Source: JAUIET01 sp964352475
Lineage (GTDB): Bacteria; Pseudomonadota; Gammaproteobacteria; Pseudomonadales; JAUIET01
Assembly (NCBI GenBank): GCA_964352475.1
Contig: CAYGSL010000017.1
Coordinates: 1-64,000, forward strand
Direction of reading: 5' to 3'
Length of the DNA: 64,000 bases
The translations under genes were made by a program, and so were the position numbers. Position 1 is the first letter of the stretch, and each line of letters starts with the position of its first letter. Of this stretch, positions 43,717-52,453 are shown piece by piece. The notes below the pieces were generated by a model. That model worked only from the letters and a program-made list of their open reading frames with translations. It did no database searches and had not been told where the DNA came from.

Positions 43717-45216
43717 TTATTGATTGGCGGCCGCAGAAACACCGGCCAGCCGGCCAAAGAACGTGGCGTCGCCTATGCTCATGCCGCTGGCGTAACCTTC
43801 CGCGCAACGTGGCAAACCAGCTGAGTTTCTACCCGCAGCATACAAACCTGGAACTATATTACGCTCCGCCGTCAGCACTTCGCCCGTGGCCAGGGTATCC
43901 AAACCACCAAATGTCATCACCGCAAAATACCCGCCAGCGCCTATGCTGAGGTCATACGCAGCGTACGGCGGCTGATCCAGGGCCTGCAGGTATTTTTCTG
44001 CTTTATGAAACAAAGGGTCCTTCCCGGCCGCTGCAAATTTATTGTACAGCTGAAGTGTATTTTGCAGGCTTTCTGCAGGTAATTCTAATTCCGCCTCTAG
44101 CTCTTCAATGGTGTCGCCGGTGCCTGCCACCGGGTAGCCGCCATTGGGTGGTCGATTAAGTACCTCGAAATGACGGCTATCAATAATCAGATAGTAACGC
44201 TGATCTGGTCGATCAAGAATCGCACTGCCCATGCGACCATGATAAACGTCTTCGTTGATAAATCTCTGACCGTTGCCGTCCACTATCACAGACTGCAAGA
44301 ACTCTTCAGGCGGATAGTACGGTGTGCAGATAAAACCCTCATGCATATTAATTGCAGCGCCGCCGGCACCAACGCCAATGCGTATCCCCGCTCCAGTATC
44401 ATTCGGATTGCCATTAGGATAGTTCCCCCTGGCCAGACGCGGCGCGTAACGCGCCACCATGTCTTCATTCATGATAAAACCACCGCCGCACAGCACAACG
44501 CCGCGGCGCGCGGAGAACGCGCGCTCTTCCCCATCAATGCGCGCTACAAGGCCACTCACTCGTTGTCCATCCATAATGCTGGTTAAGGCCCGAGCGTCAC
44601 AGACTATAGACACGCCTTTTTCTTTGGCGCATCGAATCAAATTCTCCATCAACGGTATTCCGCCGTGGTCGCCTTTGATCAGCGGTTTATGGCCTCTCGG
44701 TGCTGCAACAGAATGTTGGCTATAAGGCCACGCTTCCTCATTTCCGGTGATCATCAATCCCGCATAATTCGGCGTGTTCGTGTGTTTGCCGGCAAAGTAC
44801 TCCGGCTTGAACTCAACGCCATGGGCGGTTAGCCAGTCATAGTGCTCCAGCGTTCGATCGCAATACAAACGCACTTTCGTCTCATCAGCGTTTGGACCAG
44901 ACGCCATTAACAGATATTTGTACATCTCTTCGATATCATCATCGAAGCCGCACGCCTTTTGAGTAGGCGTACCACCACCCATATAGATCAAGCCGCCTGC
45001 CATTGCTGTTGAGCCGCCAGCGTCACTGGCCGCTTCCAGCACTATCACTTTGGCGCCCGCATCAGCGGCTTCAATGGCGGCGCTAATACCTGCACCGCCA
45101 CCACCCAGAATTAATACATCACACTCTGCGTGCCAAGCACGAATATCGGCAAGGCTTTGAGGCTGGTCTGAGCTGGATTTATCAGTCATATTATCGCTTG
45201 GAAAAGCATTGGTCAT
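43717..45216 (-). CDS. FAD-dependent oxidoreductase, KstD/fumarate-reductase-like
   Basis: This 499-residue flavoprotein has GGGGAGISAA (38-47) for FAD, VLEAASDAGGSTAMAGG, and the late YAAGRNSAGLPRCAEGYASG block of the FAD-binding-2 family. This family includes 3-ketosteroid-delta1-dehydrogenase, fumarate reductase and urocanate reductase flavoproteins. No haem or signal peptide is present, so it is a soluble dehydrogenase. The ATG at 45216 is preferred over a GTG two codons upstream. It precedes the second TauD gene by 8 bp. Context favours an alkene-forming dehydrogenase on a cyclic ketone, but the specific substrate is not proven. Confidence 0.8.
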   Translation of the reverse strand: MTNAFPSDNMTDKSSSDQPQSLADIRAWHAECDVLILGGGGAGISAAIEAADAGAKVIVLEAASDAGGSTAMAGGLIYMGGGTPTQKACGFDDDIEEMYKYLLMASGPNADETKVRLYCDRTLEHYDWLTAHGVEFKPEYFAGKHTNTPNYAGLMITGNEEAWPYSQHSVAAPRGHKPLIKGDHGGIPLMENLIRCAKEKGVSIVCDARALTSIMDGQRVSGLVARIDGEERAFSARRGVVLCGGGFIMNEDMVARYAPRLARGNYPNGNPNDTGAGIRIGVGAGGAAINMHEGFICTPYYPPEEFLQSVIVDGNGQRFINEDVYHGRMGSAILDRPDQRYYLIIDSRHFEVLNRPPNGGYPVAGTGDTIEELEAELELPAESLQNTLQLYNKFAAAGKDPLFHKAEKYLQALDQPPYAAYDLSIGAGGYFAVMTFGGLDTLATGEVLTAERNIVPGLYAAGRNSAGLPRCAEGYASGMSIGDATFFGRLAGVSAAANQ

Positions 45217-45326
45217 TAACACACTTCTGAATAGACTACTTTTGCCGGCTGTCGCTGTCCACGGGGCTTACGTTGCTATTGGTTTATGTCTGCCCGCTAG
45301 CTGTCCATATTGCCTAAAATAGCACT

Positions 45327-46487
45327 ATGAATACCGAACTGACCGCGCTGTGCCGCCGTTTGCTTGATCGCGTGCTAAGTGATTCCACCGATGAAGGTGA
45401 TGCACCCTATTTTGAGCCATCGCACAGCTTTACTGATCACCAGCGCCACCAGGCTGAGCGCGAACAATTCTTTCTCAACTCTCCTCAGGTTGTGGGCTTT
45501 GCCGGCGAAGTAGCCAAACCTAATTCTTACAAAGCAGTGACGGTACTGGAAAAACCTGTCCTTATTTGTCGAAACGCTAATGGTGATTTGCGTGCATTTA
45601 TCAATGCCTGCCGCCATCGCGGCGCGCAGATTGCAGAGGGAACCGGTTGCGCTAAATCTTTAAGTTGCCCATTTCATGGTTGGACATACGATCTTGACGG
45701 CAAGCTTAAAGGGCGGCGCAGAGAGTCTGCTTTCGCATCCGATTCAAAAGACAGTCTGGTCTCTTTACCCGTCTCAGATCGAGCAGGCATGCTTACCGTT
45801 GGCTTGACACCAGCAATCGCTCAGCGAACCGTTGATGAATTTCTATCAGACATTGACCCGGCGTTGCAAAACTTCGATTTCGCCTCCATGCAAAGTATCG
45901 CCACTCGACGCTTTGAGGTGAATGCCAACTGGAAACTGGTGGTTGGATTAAGTAACGAAGGTTACCATTTTGAAAATCTACACCGCGATAGCCTGGCACC
46001 GATGATGAGTAGTCATGGCGTCGTTGATTACTATGGCAAGCATACGCGCTGGGCGTTCTCTTTAAAATCTATTCGAGATTTAGAGAACCAGCCTGAAACC
46101 GACTGGCCCGCAGACTTTCCCGGCGCAATTAACCATACCTTATTCCCCGGTACCGTCATCGTAGCCGTTCCGGGTGCGGCGCAAATGATTAGAGCTGAAC
46201 CAGGCCAATTGCCAGGCACCAGCACCGTGTATTACTCAGGGGTATTTACCGGCAGTGATGATGCGGGAACCAACGAGCAGCTTCGAAAATCTGTTGCAGA
46301 GTCATTTGACTTTGGCGAACGAATTTTCGTTGATGAGGACTTGTTTGCCGCTGCACAGTGCCAGCTGGGTATAGCGGCTGGCGGATTGCCAGGCATCACC
46401 GCCGGCCGCAACGAGCCGCTCATCGCTTTCTGGCACCAGCTTTGGAATGATAAACTTCAACAACAGACATCGGAATCAATAGACTGA
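45327..46487 (+). CDS. Rieske-type ring-hydroxylating oxygenase, alpha subunit
   Basis: This 386-residue oxygenase has a Rieske 2Fe-2S domain: CRH (C95, H97) and CPFH (C114, H117). A catalytic domain follows with mononuclear iron ligands H214 and H219 in NEGYHFENLH. It resembles oxygenase components that use separate reductase and ferredoxin partners; neither is next to it here. The sucrase/ferredoxin-like protein at 5259 is too far away to assign. It lies 4 bp before the fatty-acid-hydroxylase gene, so the two are co-transcribed. Confidence 0.87.
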   Translation: MNTELTALCRRLLDRVLSDSTDEGDAPYFEPSHSFTDHQRHQAEREQFFLNSPQVVGFAGEVAKPNSYKAVTVLEKPVLICRNANGDLRAFINACRHRGAQIAEGTGCAKSLSCPFHGWTYDLDGKLKGRRRESAFASDSKDSLVSLPVSDRAGMLTVGLTPAIAQRTVDEFLSDIDPALQNFDFASMQSIATRRFEVNANWKLVVGLSNEGYHFENLHRDSLAPMMSSHGVVDYYGKHTRWAFSLKSIRDLENQPETDWPADFPGAINHTLFPGTVIVAVPGAAQMIRAEPGQLPGTSTVYYSGVFTGSDDAGTNEQLRKSVAESFDFGERIFVDEDLFAAAQCQLGIAAGGLPGITAGRNEPLIAFWHQLWNDKLQQQTSESID

Positions 46488-46491
46488 CACC

Positions 46492-47226
46492 ATGAGTATC
46501 GACACTATCAGCACTTGGTTTGCACAAAACTACCACTGGGCAGCTTCACTCGTTTGGCTGGTCGCAACCATTGCATTGACCAAAGCCGGCCGCTGGCTTG
46601 CGTTCAGAAACACTGATGTACAGCGTATGCGCGAATGGAATCGCGAAGAAGACAAACCGAAAATGGCCAACCCAAAGTGGCGCCCTATCGCCAAGGCGAA
46701 TATGCGCATTGGTGGAGCGGCACACTTATTTCTGATTCTGGTTGCAGCGCCACTGACCCTGACCCTGTCGGCAATGCCGTGGTGGCGTTACTTTGTAGAT
46801 ATTGTGGTGTTACTTCTTGTATACGATTTTATTTACTACTTGTCTCACCGCTTCTGGTTTCACGGCAAATGGATGCCAATGCGTAAGGCACACGCACTTC
46901 ATCACCAGGCCCGAAGCCCTTCTTGGGCTGATGCGCATTACGTGCACCCCGCCGAGACGTTTATCGGGCTGTCTATTTTTATGATCTCACTGTTTATTGC
47001 GCAGGCAATAATGGGTGACATTCACGCACTGGTGGCCGCATTTGGCTACGTAATCTGGACACAGTTGAACACGATTAACCACACCAAGTTCAATCTTGAT
47101 TTCTTCCCATTCAAAACAATTGATTACCTGACCACCAAGCACCACATCCACCACATCGATATGCACCACGGAAATTACGGTTCCATCACGCCGCTGTATG
47201 ATTGGATGTTTGGTACCCTGGATTAA
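46492..47226 (+). CDS. Sterol desaturase/fatty acid hydroxylase superfamily protein
   Basis: This 244-residue membrane protein has three or four helices and the histidine clusters that hold a di-iron centre: H119 (LSHRFWFH), H134-H138 (HALHH), H149 and H152 (HYVH), H197 (NHT) and HHIHHIDMHH (217-226). It catalyses oxygen-dependent hydroxylation or desaturation in the membrane. Starts 4 bases after the Rieske stop and ends just before the EthD-like gene. The tight operon suggests that both oxygenases act on the same lipid, but no reductase is present. Confidence 0.87.
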   Translation: MSIDTISTWFAQNYHWAASLVWLVATIALTKAGRWLAFRNTDVQRMREWNREEDKPKMANPKWRPIAKANMRIGGAAHLFLILVAAPLTLTLSAMPWWRYFVDIVVLLLVYDFIYYLSHRFWFHGKWMPMRKAHALHHQARSPSWADAHYVHPAETFIGLSIFMISLFIAQAIMGDIHALVAAFGYVIWTQLNTINHTKFNLDFFPFKTIDYLTTKHHIHHIDMHHGNYGSITPLYDWMFGTLD

Positions 47227-47228
47227 GC

Positions 47229-47924
47229 ATGAACAAAACACTGTTGCATTTTGTTGCGCGACACTCTCGCAAAAATGCACTGTGTGACTCGCTATGCTCG
47301 CTGGCGGATAATCTCGCCAGCAATGACGACCATAGAGCCACGATTCTGTCGGCACACCTGGAAGACACCCTGCGCGGCAGTGGTGATATGCAGAAACTGC
47401 CTTTCGCTTTTGACGCCTCTTTGGAATTGCTCGCTAATGGCAATATCGATACGGATCACCTGCACACTGTGCTAAGCCAGAGCATGGAAACTCTCAACGA
47501 AAACGCCCATCTGGATTTGAGCGCTGCCATGCTGGGCAACAACAAGGTATTTGTTGAAAGCAAAGCTACACCGATCCGATTTCAATACTGTATGCGTCGC
47601 AGAGCAGACTTTAGCAATGCACGCTATCGGCAGTACTACGAACAGGAGCACGCCAAATTTGGCATTGGCATGCACGGCATTGAGGGTTACGTACAATTCC
47701 ATGCAGATATGGATGCGGGGCGATCACTGGCAAAAGCCCACGGTTTTGGCGTGCACTCAATAGACAGCGTCTCTGAACTGCACATCGCTGATATGGATAC
47801 CTTCTTTACCGGCATGGCGAAGGGAATCGACGCCGGTAATCCCGGTGAAGACGAAGACCTGTTTGTAGATCGTCGTCGATCTGTTATGTGGGTTTCAGAC
47901 GAGATTTATAGAACGTTCAGCTAA
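47229..47924 (+). CDS. EthD-domain-like protein
   Basis: This 231-residue protein starts at 47229, two bases after the previous stop. The C-terminal half has the ferredoxin-like EthD/dimeric-barrel pattern (RRRADFSNARYRQYYEQEH, then HGIEGYVQFHADMD). The N-terminal half is helical (RKNALCDSLCSLADNL...) and unfamiliar to me, with five cysteines in the whole chain. EthD-like domains accompany oxygenases in ether and terpenoid degradation. It ends the operon with the Rieske and di-iron hydroxylase genes and converges on the amidohydrolase gene 42 bp away. Confidence 0.6.
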   Translation: MNKTLLHFVARHSRKNALCDSLCSLADNLASNDDHRATILSAHLEDTLRGSGDMQKLPFAFDASLELLANGNIDTDHLHTVLSQSMETLNENAHLDLSAAMLGNNKVFVESKATPIRFQYCMRRRADFSNARYRQYYEQEHAKFGIGMHGIEGYVQFHADMDAGRSLAKAHGFGVHSIDSVSELHIADMDTFFTGMAKGIDAGNPGEDEDLFVDRRRSVMWVSDEIYRTFS

Positions 47925-47966
47925 TCAGCCGCAAAGCCTGGCGAACGCTGGAAACTTCGTCACTCT

Positions 47967-49724
47967 TCACTGATTTAAACGAAACAAAGTTCCCGGGCGC
48001 TTGCCAGTATCCTTGTCATCAATGAAGGTTGCTTCACCTGCCACCATTGTCATGCTGTACCCACTGGCGCGTTGCATCAGGCGCGGCGCACCGGACGGTA
48101 AATCGTTCACTACTTTGGGTGCCTTCATGCTCAGTGACGGCAAATCAATAATATTCAGGTCGGCTCTCTTCCCGACCTGCAATGTACCGCGGTCATGCAA
48201 TCCATAAAGCGTCGCAGGATCCTGTGTCATCATTTTGACCACATGCTCAACAGACAGCTTAGCGCCACGATCACGGTCTCGAACCCAATGCTGCAGCATA
48301 AAACTTGGGTAGCTGGCATCGCAGATAACGTTAACGTGAGCTCCACCATCAGATGAGCCAATCACAGTACTCTCCGATTTCAACAATTCCTCTGTAGCGC
48401 GGAAATCTCCGCCCTTGTACCCGGACATGAAGACTTTGAGAAATCCAGGTTGACCGTTGCCTGGGTCAGCGTCTCGCGTGGCCTCGCACAATGCGTCATA
48501 GATTGCGCTGTCTGCGTCTTGATTGTTTTGCTGCATACGATGCGCCAGGGAAGCTTCAGGCTCCGGCTCAAACACCGGCACATGTCCCCAGGCGAAGGTG
48601 CAATCCAGGCTGGACATCAGAATCATCCTGGCGTGTTGCAGCATAGGTGCTGTGGTAGGTTCAGAAAGTATTCGCGCTCGCCTATGTGCGTCGCATAATT
48701 CCTCAATGCGCTCCGTCAGCGGTAGCTCGGCAATTTCTACATAGGATGGTCTATCAGCAAACGGATTGAAAGTATCCCAGCTCATTAGCAAGCCGCCACC
48801 GCCCGGAGAGATCGATGGGCACAAGCTCGCACCTTCAGCATTCGCCTTGGCGGTTTGCTCCATGATCACATGGTACATGTCAGGGTTTACATGATTCTGC
48901 CCCGTCAAGAATGCGATGGTACAGCCTGTTTCCAGGCTAAGCTGCCGATAAAGCTCCAGCTCACGCAACGGCGCATCCGGATCTTCACCCATCAGCCCAG
49001 CCGGAACCACTTGCACCAGTCCGCTACCTGCGGCTTTAACCGCATTGAGAATAGCCACCAGCTCACCGGCTTCCGCGAATGTACCTGGTACCGGTTCTCC
49101 GGTCACTGAAGTGTGCATAGGAATACGGTTACTGGAAAACGACAGCGCGCCGGCTTGCACCGCCTCACTCGCCAATACCGCCATGTCTGCAATCTGCGCT
49201 GCTGTCGCCGGCGCATTAACGTTGGCATCATCACCAAACACATAAGCTCTCAGCGCACCATGTGGTATCTGCGCCGCGATACTGATCGCGCGATTCGTTG
49301 AATCCAGCGCATCCAGGTATTGCGGAAAACTCTCCCAGGACCATTTAATGCCGTCAGCTAGCGCTGAACCCGGAATGTCTTCAACCCCTTCCATTAACTC
49401 AACAAGGAATTGGTGGGCATCGGGCCGAACCGGGGCAAAACCCACGCCGCAGTTGCCCATGATCGCTGTTGTCACACCGTGGTAAGCAGACGGGGCCAGC
49501 AAGTCATCCCAGGTTGCCTGACCGTCATAATGGGTATGAACATCGACAAAGCCAGGCGTGGTTAACTGACCATTCGCATCAATCTCCGCATTGGCAGAAA
49601 CATCGGGTGACGCCTGCTCAAAGACCTCTTTGATCAAACCGTTTTCTATGCCGATTGCCGCCGTCCTGGGGCTGCTGCCTGTGCCATCAACCAGATGACA
49701 GTTCTTGATCAAAGTATCCAGCAT
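47967..49724 (-). CDS. Amidohydrolase family protein, N-acyl-D-amino-acid deacylase-like
   Basis: This 585-residue metal-dependent hydrolase has the metal motif DVHTHYDGQ (61-69), typical of the D-aminoacylase group, and continues with GVTTAIMGNCGVGFAPV and the ending GTLQVGKRADLNIID. Members remove acyl groups from N-acyl-D-amino acids or act on cyclic imides. It is the last gene of a minus-strand run with two acyl-CoA dehydrogenases (12-bp gap), an unusual partner. It could hydrolyse an amide conjugate of the degraded acid. Confidence 0.82.
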   Translation of the reverse strand: MLDTLIKNCHLVDGTGSSPRTAAIGIENGLIKEVFEQASPDVSANAEIDANGQLTTPGFVDVHTHYDGQATWDDLLAPSAYHGVTTAIMGNCGVGFAPVRPDAHQFLVELMEGVEDIPGSALADGIKWSWESFPQYLDALDSTNRAISIAAQIPHGALRAYVFGDDANVNAPATAAQIADMAVLASEAVQAGALSFSSNRIPMHTSVTGEPVPGTFAEAGELVAILNAVKAAGSGLVQVVPAGLMGEDPDAPLRELELYRQLSLETGCTIAFLTGQNHVNPDMYHVIMEQTAKANAEGASLCPSISPGGGGLLMSWDTFNPFADRPSYVEIAELPLTERIEELCDAHRRARILSEPTTAPMLQHARMILMSSLDCTFAWGHVPVFEPEPEASLAHRMQQNNQDADSAIYDALCEATRDADPGNGQPGFLKVFMSGYKGGDFRATEELLKSESTVIGSSDGGAHVNVICDASYPSFMLQHWVRDRDRGAKLSVEHVVKMMTQDPATLYGLHDRGTLQVGKRADLNIIDLPSLSMKAPKVVNDLPSGAPRLMQRASGYSMTMVAGEATFIDDKDTGKRPGTLFRLNQ

Positions 49725-49736
49725 TGTTCTTCCCGC

Positions 49737-50942
49737 TTATTCTTGTGGTAATTCCAACGATCGTTTCGCGATCACGTTCAATTGTACTTCCGAACTGCCG
49801 CCGGCAATGGTGAACGATAAGGCATTCATCCAGGCCGCGGTACGCTGGGTTTCCTCGTAGTGACCATCGGCGTCCCAGCGAACACCGGAATGCCCCAATA
49901 CGTCGACCAGCAGTTCAGTAGTGTCTTTTATGTTCTCGGTACCTGCGTACTTGAAAATAGAGGTCATTCGCATGTCCAGCACACCTGCCATCCCTTCCTC
50001 ATAAGCACGCGCCTGAGTCAGATCCAGCGCCCGCTTATTCATCATTTGCGACACCATGCGCGCACGCAAGCGCTGATCTCTAAGCCTGCCGTTCTCATTC
50101 AATCCCACATACTCTGTTGCGTACTCCACCAAAGATTTAGGTGGCGCAGGCATGGTGTCATCCATTGAGCTCATCATATTGCGCTCATGAACCAGCAATG
50201 CCTTGGCAATGGTCCAGCCCTCACCTTCCTTGCCAACCAGGTTCTCTTTCGCCACTTTAACGTTTTCCAGAAACGTGTCACAGAAGTGAGACTCGCCTGT
50301 CAACAAGGGAACAGGGCGAACGGCCACACCAGGCGTGTCCATTGGAAACAAAACGAAACTGATCCCTTGTTGCTTGGGCCCGCTATCGTCCGTTCTGACC
50401 AGGCAAAACATCCAATCGGCTTTATCACCATCACTGGTCCAGCACTTCTGGCCGTTGACAAGATAATGGTCACCCTTGTCTTCTGCCTTGCACCGCAGAC
50501 TGGCAAGATCCGAGCCCGCACCGGGTTCACTGTAACCCTGACACCAGCGTATGGAACCGTTCACAATATTGGGCAAGTGCTGAAGTTTTTGCTCTTCACT
50601 ACCGTATTCCAGCAAAGCAGGCCCAAGCATCCAGATGCCGTGGCCTATCAGTGGCTCTCTGCAATTAAGCCTGGCCATTTCCTTGCGCACGATTTTTGCC
50701 TGCCTCGCATCAAGACCACCGCCACCGTATTTCTTTGGCCATTCCAGTGCGGTCCAACCTCGCTCAGCCATGCGCTCCATCCAGACACGCTGATCCTCAG
50801 ACTTGAATACAAATTTGCTGCCACCCATCACATTGTCACTGCGATCAGTTGCAGGTGGTGTGCGCATAGAGGCCGGGCAATTTTGCTCCAGCCACTCACG
50901 GGTTTCTGCTCTAAATGCGTCGTAATCAATTTCGCCCATCAT
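49737..50942 (-). CDS. Acyl-CoA dehydrogenase, partner subunit
   Basis: This 401-residue acyl-CoA dehydrogenase-fold protein has the family segments GYSEPGAGSDLASLRCKAE, YLVNGQKCWTSDGDKAD and the C-terminal TIAGGSSEVQLNVIAKR. At the place where medium-chain enzymes hold the catalytic glutamate (YEGT), the residues are AGGS, so it may lack that base, although other subgroups use one elsewhere. Its first ATG (followed by a second) overlaps the stop of the upstream acyl-CoA dehydrogenase as TAATG. Paired genes of this kind form alpha2-beta2 enzymes in steroid side-chain degradation, which is likely here. Confidence 0.85.
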   Translation of the reverse strand: MMGEIDYDAFRAETREWLEQNCPASMRTPPATDRSDNVMGGSKFVFKSEDQRVWMERMAERGWTALEWPKKYGGGGLDARQAKIVRKEMARLNCREPLIGHGIWMLGPALLEYGSEEQKLQHLPNIVNGSIRWCQGYSEPGAGSDLASLRCKAEDKGDHYLVNGQKCWTSDGDKADWMFCLVRTDDSGPKQQGISFVLFPMDTPGVAVRPVPLLTGESHFCDTFLENVKVAKENLVGKEGEGWTIAKALLVHERNMMSSMDDTMPAPPKSLVEYATEYVGLNENGRLRDQRLRARMVSQMMNKRALDLTQARAYEEGMAGVLDMRMTSIFKYAGTENIKDTTELLVDVLGHSGVRWDADGHYEETQRTAAWMNALSFTIAGGSSEVQLNVIAKRSLELPQE

Positions 50943-52081
50943 TAGAACCCATTCAATCCAGCGAACCTTTCGGCGTGATAGCCGCTGTTACCCAGTAAAT
51001 TGATACTGACGTGGCAGCGCTTGAAAAACAATCCAATGTCCAGTTCGTCGGTTACACCTATGCCACCGTGCATTTGTATGGCTTCATTGGCTATGTGCAA
51101 ACAGGTGTCATTGATACGGCATTTCGCAGTACTGACCGCCTGACTGATGTCATCGCGTTGCTCATCCAATGCAGACAAGGCATCCATCACCGTGCTACGG
51201 GTTAACTCCAACTCGGTATACATATCAGCTGCGCGATGTTGCAAAGCCTGGAAAGAACCGATTTTTTGTCCGAACTGATCGCGTTCCTGCAAATACGCAA
51301 TCGTTCTATCAAACATTTCCTGGGCCCCACCCAGCATCTCTGCGGCTAAACAGGCCCGCGCGCGATCCAACGATAACACCAGCGGCTCAAACGCTTCACC
51401 AACGCTGCCTAGCAAGGCATCTGCACTGACCTGTGCATCAGTAAATACAAGATCGGCATAGTCCCGACTGTCGACCATGCGATCATTTTCTCGCTGCATA
51501 CCAACAGGGTCTTGATCAAGCAACAACAATGTCAACCCATCAGTATCACCAAGACCGCCCGAACTTCTGCCCAGAACAATCAATAAATCCGCCGACTGCC
51601 CATCTATCACAAAGGCCTTACGGCCGTTCAAGACGAAACCGCTTTCAGACTCGGTAACCGGTAACATCGTATATAAGGGAGCGTGATGACTGCCCTCCTC
51701 TATCGCCACGGCAACAGTCAGTTCACCAGCGGCGATGGCAGGTAGGTATTTCGTTTTTTGCCCGTCAGTACCAGCCAGTTCAATCAAAGAAGCGCCAAAC
51801 ACGGCGCTGCTTAGTAGTGGCGACGCAGTGAGCTGCTTACCAAATTCTTCGAACACAGCGCCCATGGCCATATAACCAAACTCCAGACCGCCGTGTGCTT
51901 CCGGAATACAAATCCCGCTAATGCCCAACTCGGCGAGTTTGGCCCAGGTGCCAGAGTCATACGACTTGCCTTCGCCTTCGTCGCGCAAGCTACGAAAATG
52001 GCCAACGTTGGCGTTATCGGTAACAAAATCCCTTACGCTGTCGCGTAACATTCTTTGTTCTTCGTTAAGAACAAGCGGCAT
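50942..52081 (-). CDS. Acyl-CoA dehydrogenase, partner subunit
   Basis: This 379-residue acyl-CoA dehydrogenase starts at the ATG at 52081, with AAGGA nine bases upstream; a TTG start at 52117 would add 12 residues. It has an N-terminal NEEQRMLRDSVRDFV helix and the QMHGGIGVTDELDIGLFFKR segment, where the family motif has a glutamate. It ends in SGYHAERFAGLNGF. It is translationally coupled to the second dehydrogenase (TAATG). The pair is consistent with a two-chain FAD enzyme that oxidises an acyl-CoA. Its promoter region holds double-hairpin elements B and C. Confidence 0.87.
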   Translation of the reverse strand: MPLVLNEEQRMLRDSVRDFVTDNANVGHFRSLRDEGEGKSYDSGTWAKLAELGISGICIPEAHGGLEFGYMAMGAVFEEFGKQLTASPLLSSAVFGASLIELAGTDGQKTKYLPAIAAGELTVAVAIEEGSHHAPLYTMLPVTESESGFVLNGRKAFVIDGQSADLLIVLGRSSGGLGDTDGLTLLLLDQDPVGMQRENDRMVDSRDYADLVFTDAQVSADALLGSVGEAFEPLVLSLDRARACLAAEMLGGAQEMFDRTIAYLQERDQFGQKIGSFQALQHRAADMYTELELTRSTVMDALSALDEQRDDISQAVSTAKCRINDTCLHIANEAIQMHGGIGVTDELDIGLFFKRCHVSINLLGNSGYHAERFAGLNGF

Positions 52082-52184
52082 TCCCAAGATTCCTTGTTGT
52101 GTTTCTGTAACTCTCAATTATACCTTTTGGGGGGCTTAACAAGTGGCCTCGCAAGGAATAGCAGACAGTACGCGCCTTGAACAC

Positions 52185-52294
52185 GGTCGAGTTTGAATAG
52201 CCATTTACCGGACACGCCGTAAACCCATCCATGGGGGCTCTTCAAAAAGGTCCCTCTTTTTGAAGGTCCGGAAAATGGCTATTCAAACTCGACC
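52185..52294 (+). repeat. Double-hairpin palindromic element, copy B
   Basis: This is a 110-bp element. Outer arms 52185-52212 and 52267-52294 pair over 28 positions with one mismatch. Core 52213-52239 is identical to that of copy A. Inner stem CTTCAAAAAG (52240-52249) pairs perfectly with CTTTTTGAAG (52256-52265) around loop GTCCCT (52250-52255). One G (52266) joins it to the right arm. The stem sequences are not shared with copies A or C. It lies 103 bp upstream of the acyl-CoA dehydrogenase start. Confidence 0.92.
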
Positions 52295-52301
52295 TTACAT
52301 C

Positions 52302-52335
52302 GTGCCATTTCGAAAAAGGTCTGTTTTTACGGCAC
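52302..52335. repeat. Weak hairpin between elements B and C
   Basis: GTGCC (52302-52306) and GGCAC (52331-52335) enclose an AAAAA/TTTTT inner pairing around GGTCTG. The A-tract, GGTC and T-tract resemble the inner hairpin of copy B, so this may be a decayed relative. The pairing is interrupted and there is no conserved core, hence the low confidence. Confidence 0.35.
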
Positions 52336-52343
52336 AAAAGTGA

Positions 52344-52453
52344 GGCAGAGTGTGGCTATCGCGGTGGCGGACTGTTGAAAAGAGGGACCTTTTCAACAAG
52401 CCCCCATGGATGGGTTCACGGCGTGTCCGCCACCGCGATAGCCACACTTTGCC
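52344..52453 (-). repeat. Double-hairpin palindromic element, copy C (inverted)
   Basis: This 110-bp element is in the opposite orientation to A and B. Outer arms 52344-52371 and 52426-52453 pair over 28 positions with one G-T mismatch. Read on the minus strand, the core (52425-52399) is the same as A and B except G for A at one position (CACGCCGTG). Inner stem TGTTGAAAAG (52373-52382) pairs perfectly with CTTTTCAACA (52389-52398) around the loop AGGGAC (GTCCCT on the minus strand). One C (52372) joins it. It lies 100 bp upstream of the epimerase-like start. Confidence 0.92.

Noticed and set aside
50187..50945. 252-residue plus-strand open frame across an acyl-CoA dehydrogenase gene
   Set aside because: Antisense to a clear enzyme gene; no motif; the real gene has both conserved blocks and translational coupling to its neighbour.
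31152..52453. Double-hairpin elements as integron attC sites
   Set aside because: No R'/R'' boxes (GTTRRRY and RYYYAAC) at the ends, no cassette array or integrase in the window, and orientation differs between neighbouring copies.
52185..52453. Elements B and C as Rho-independent terminators
   Set aside because: They lie between divergent starts rather than after genes, and no T-run follows the stems.
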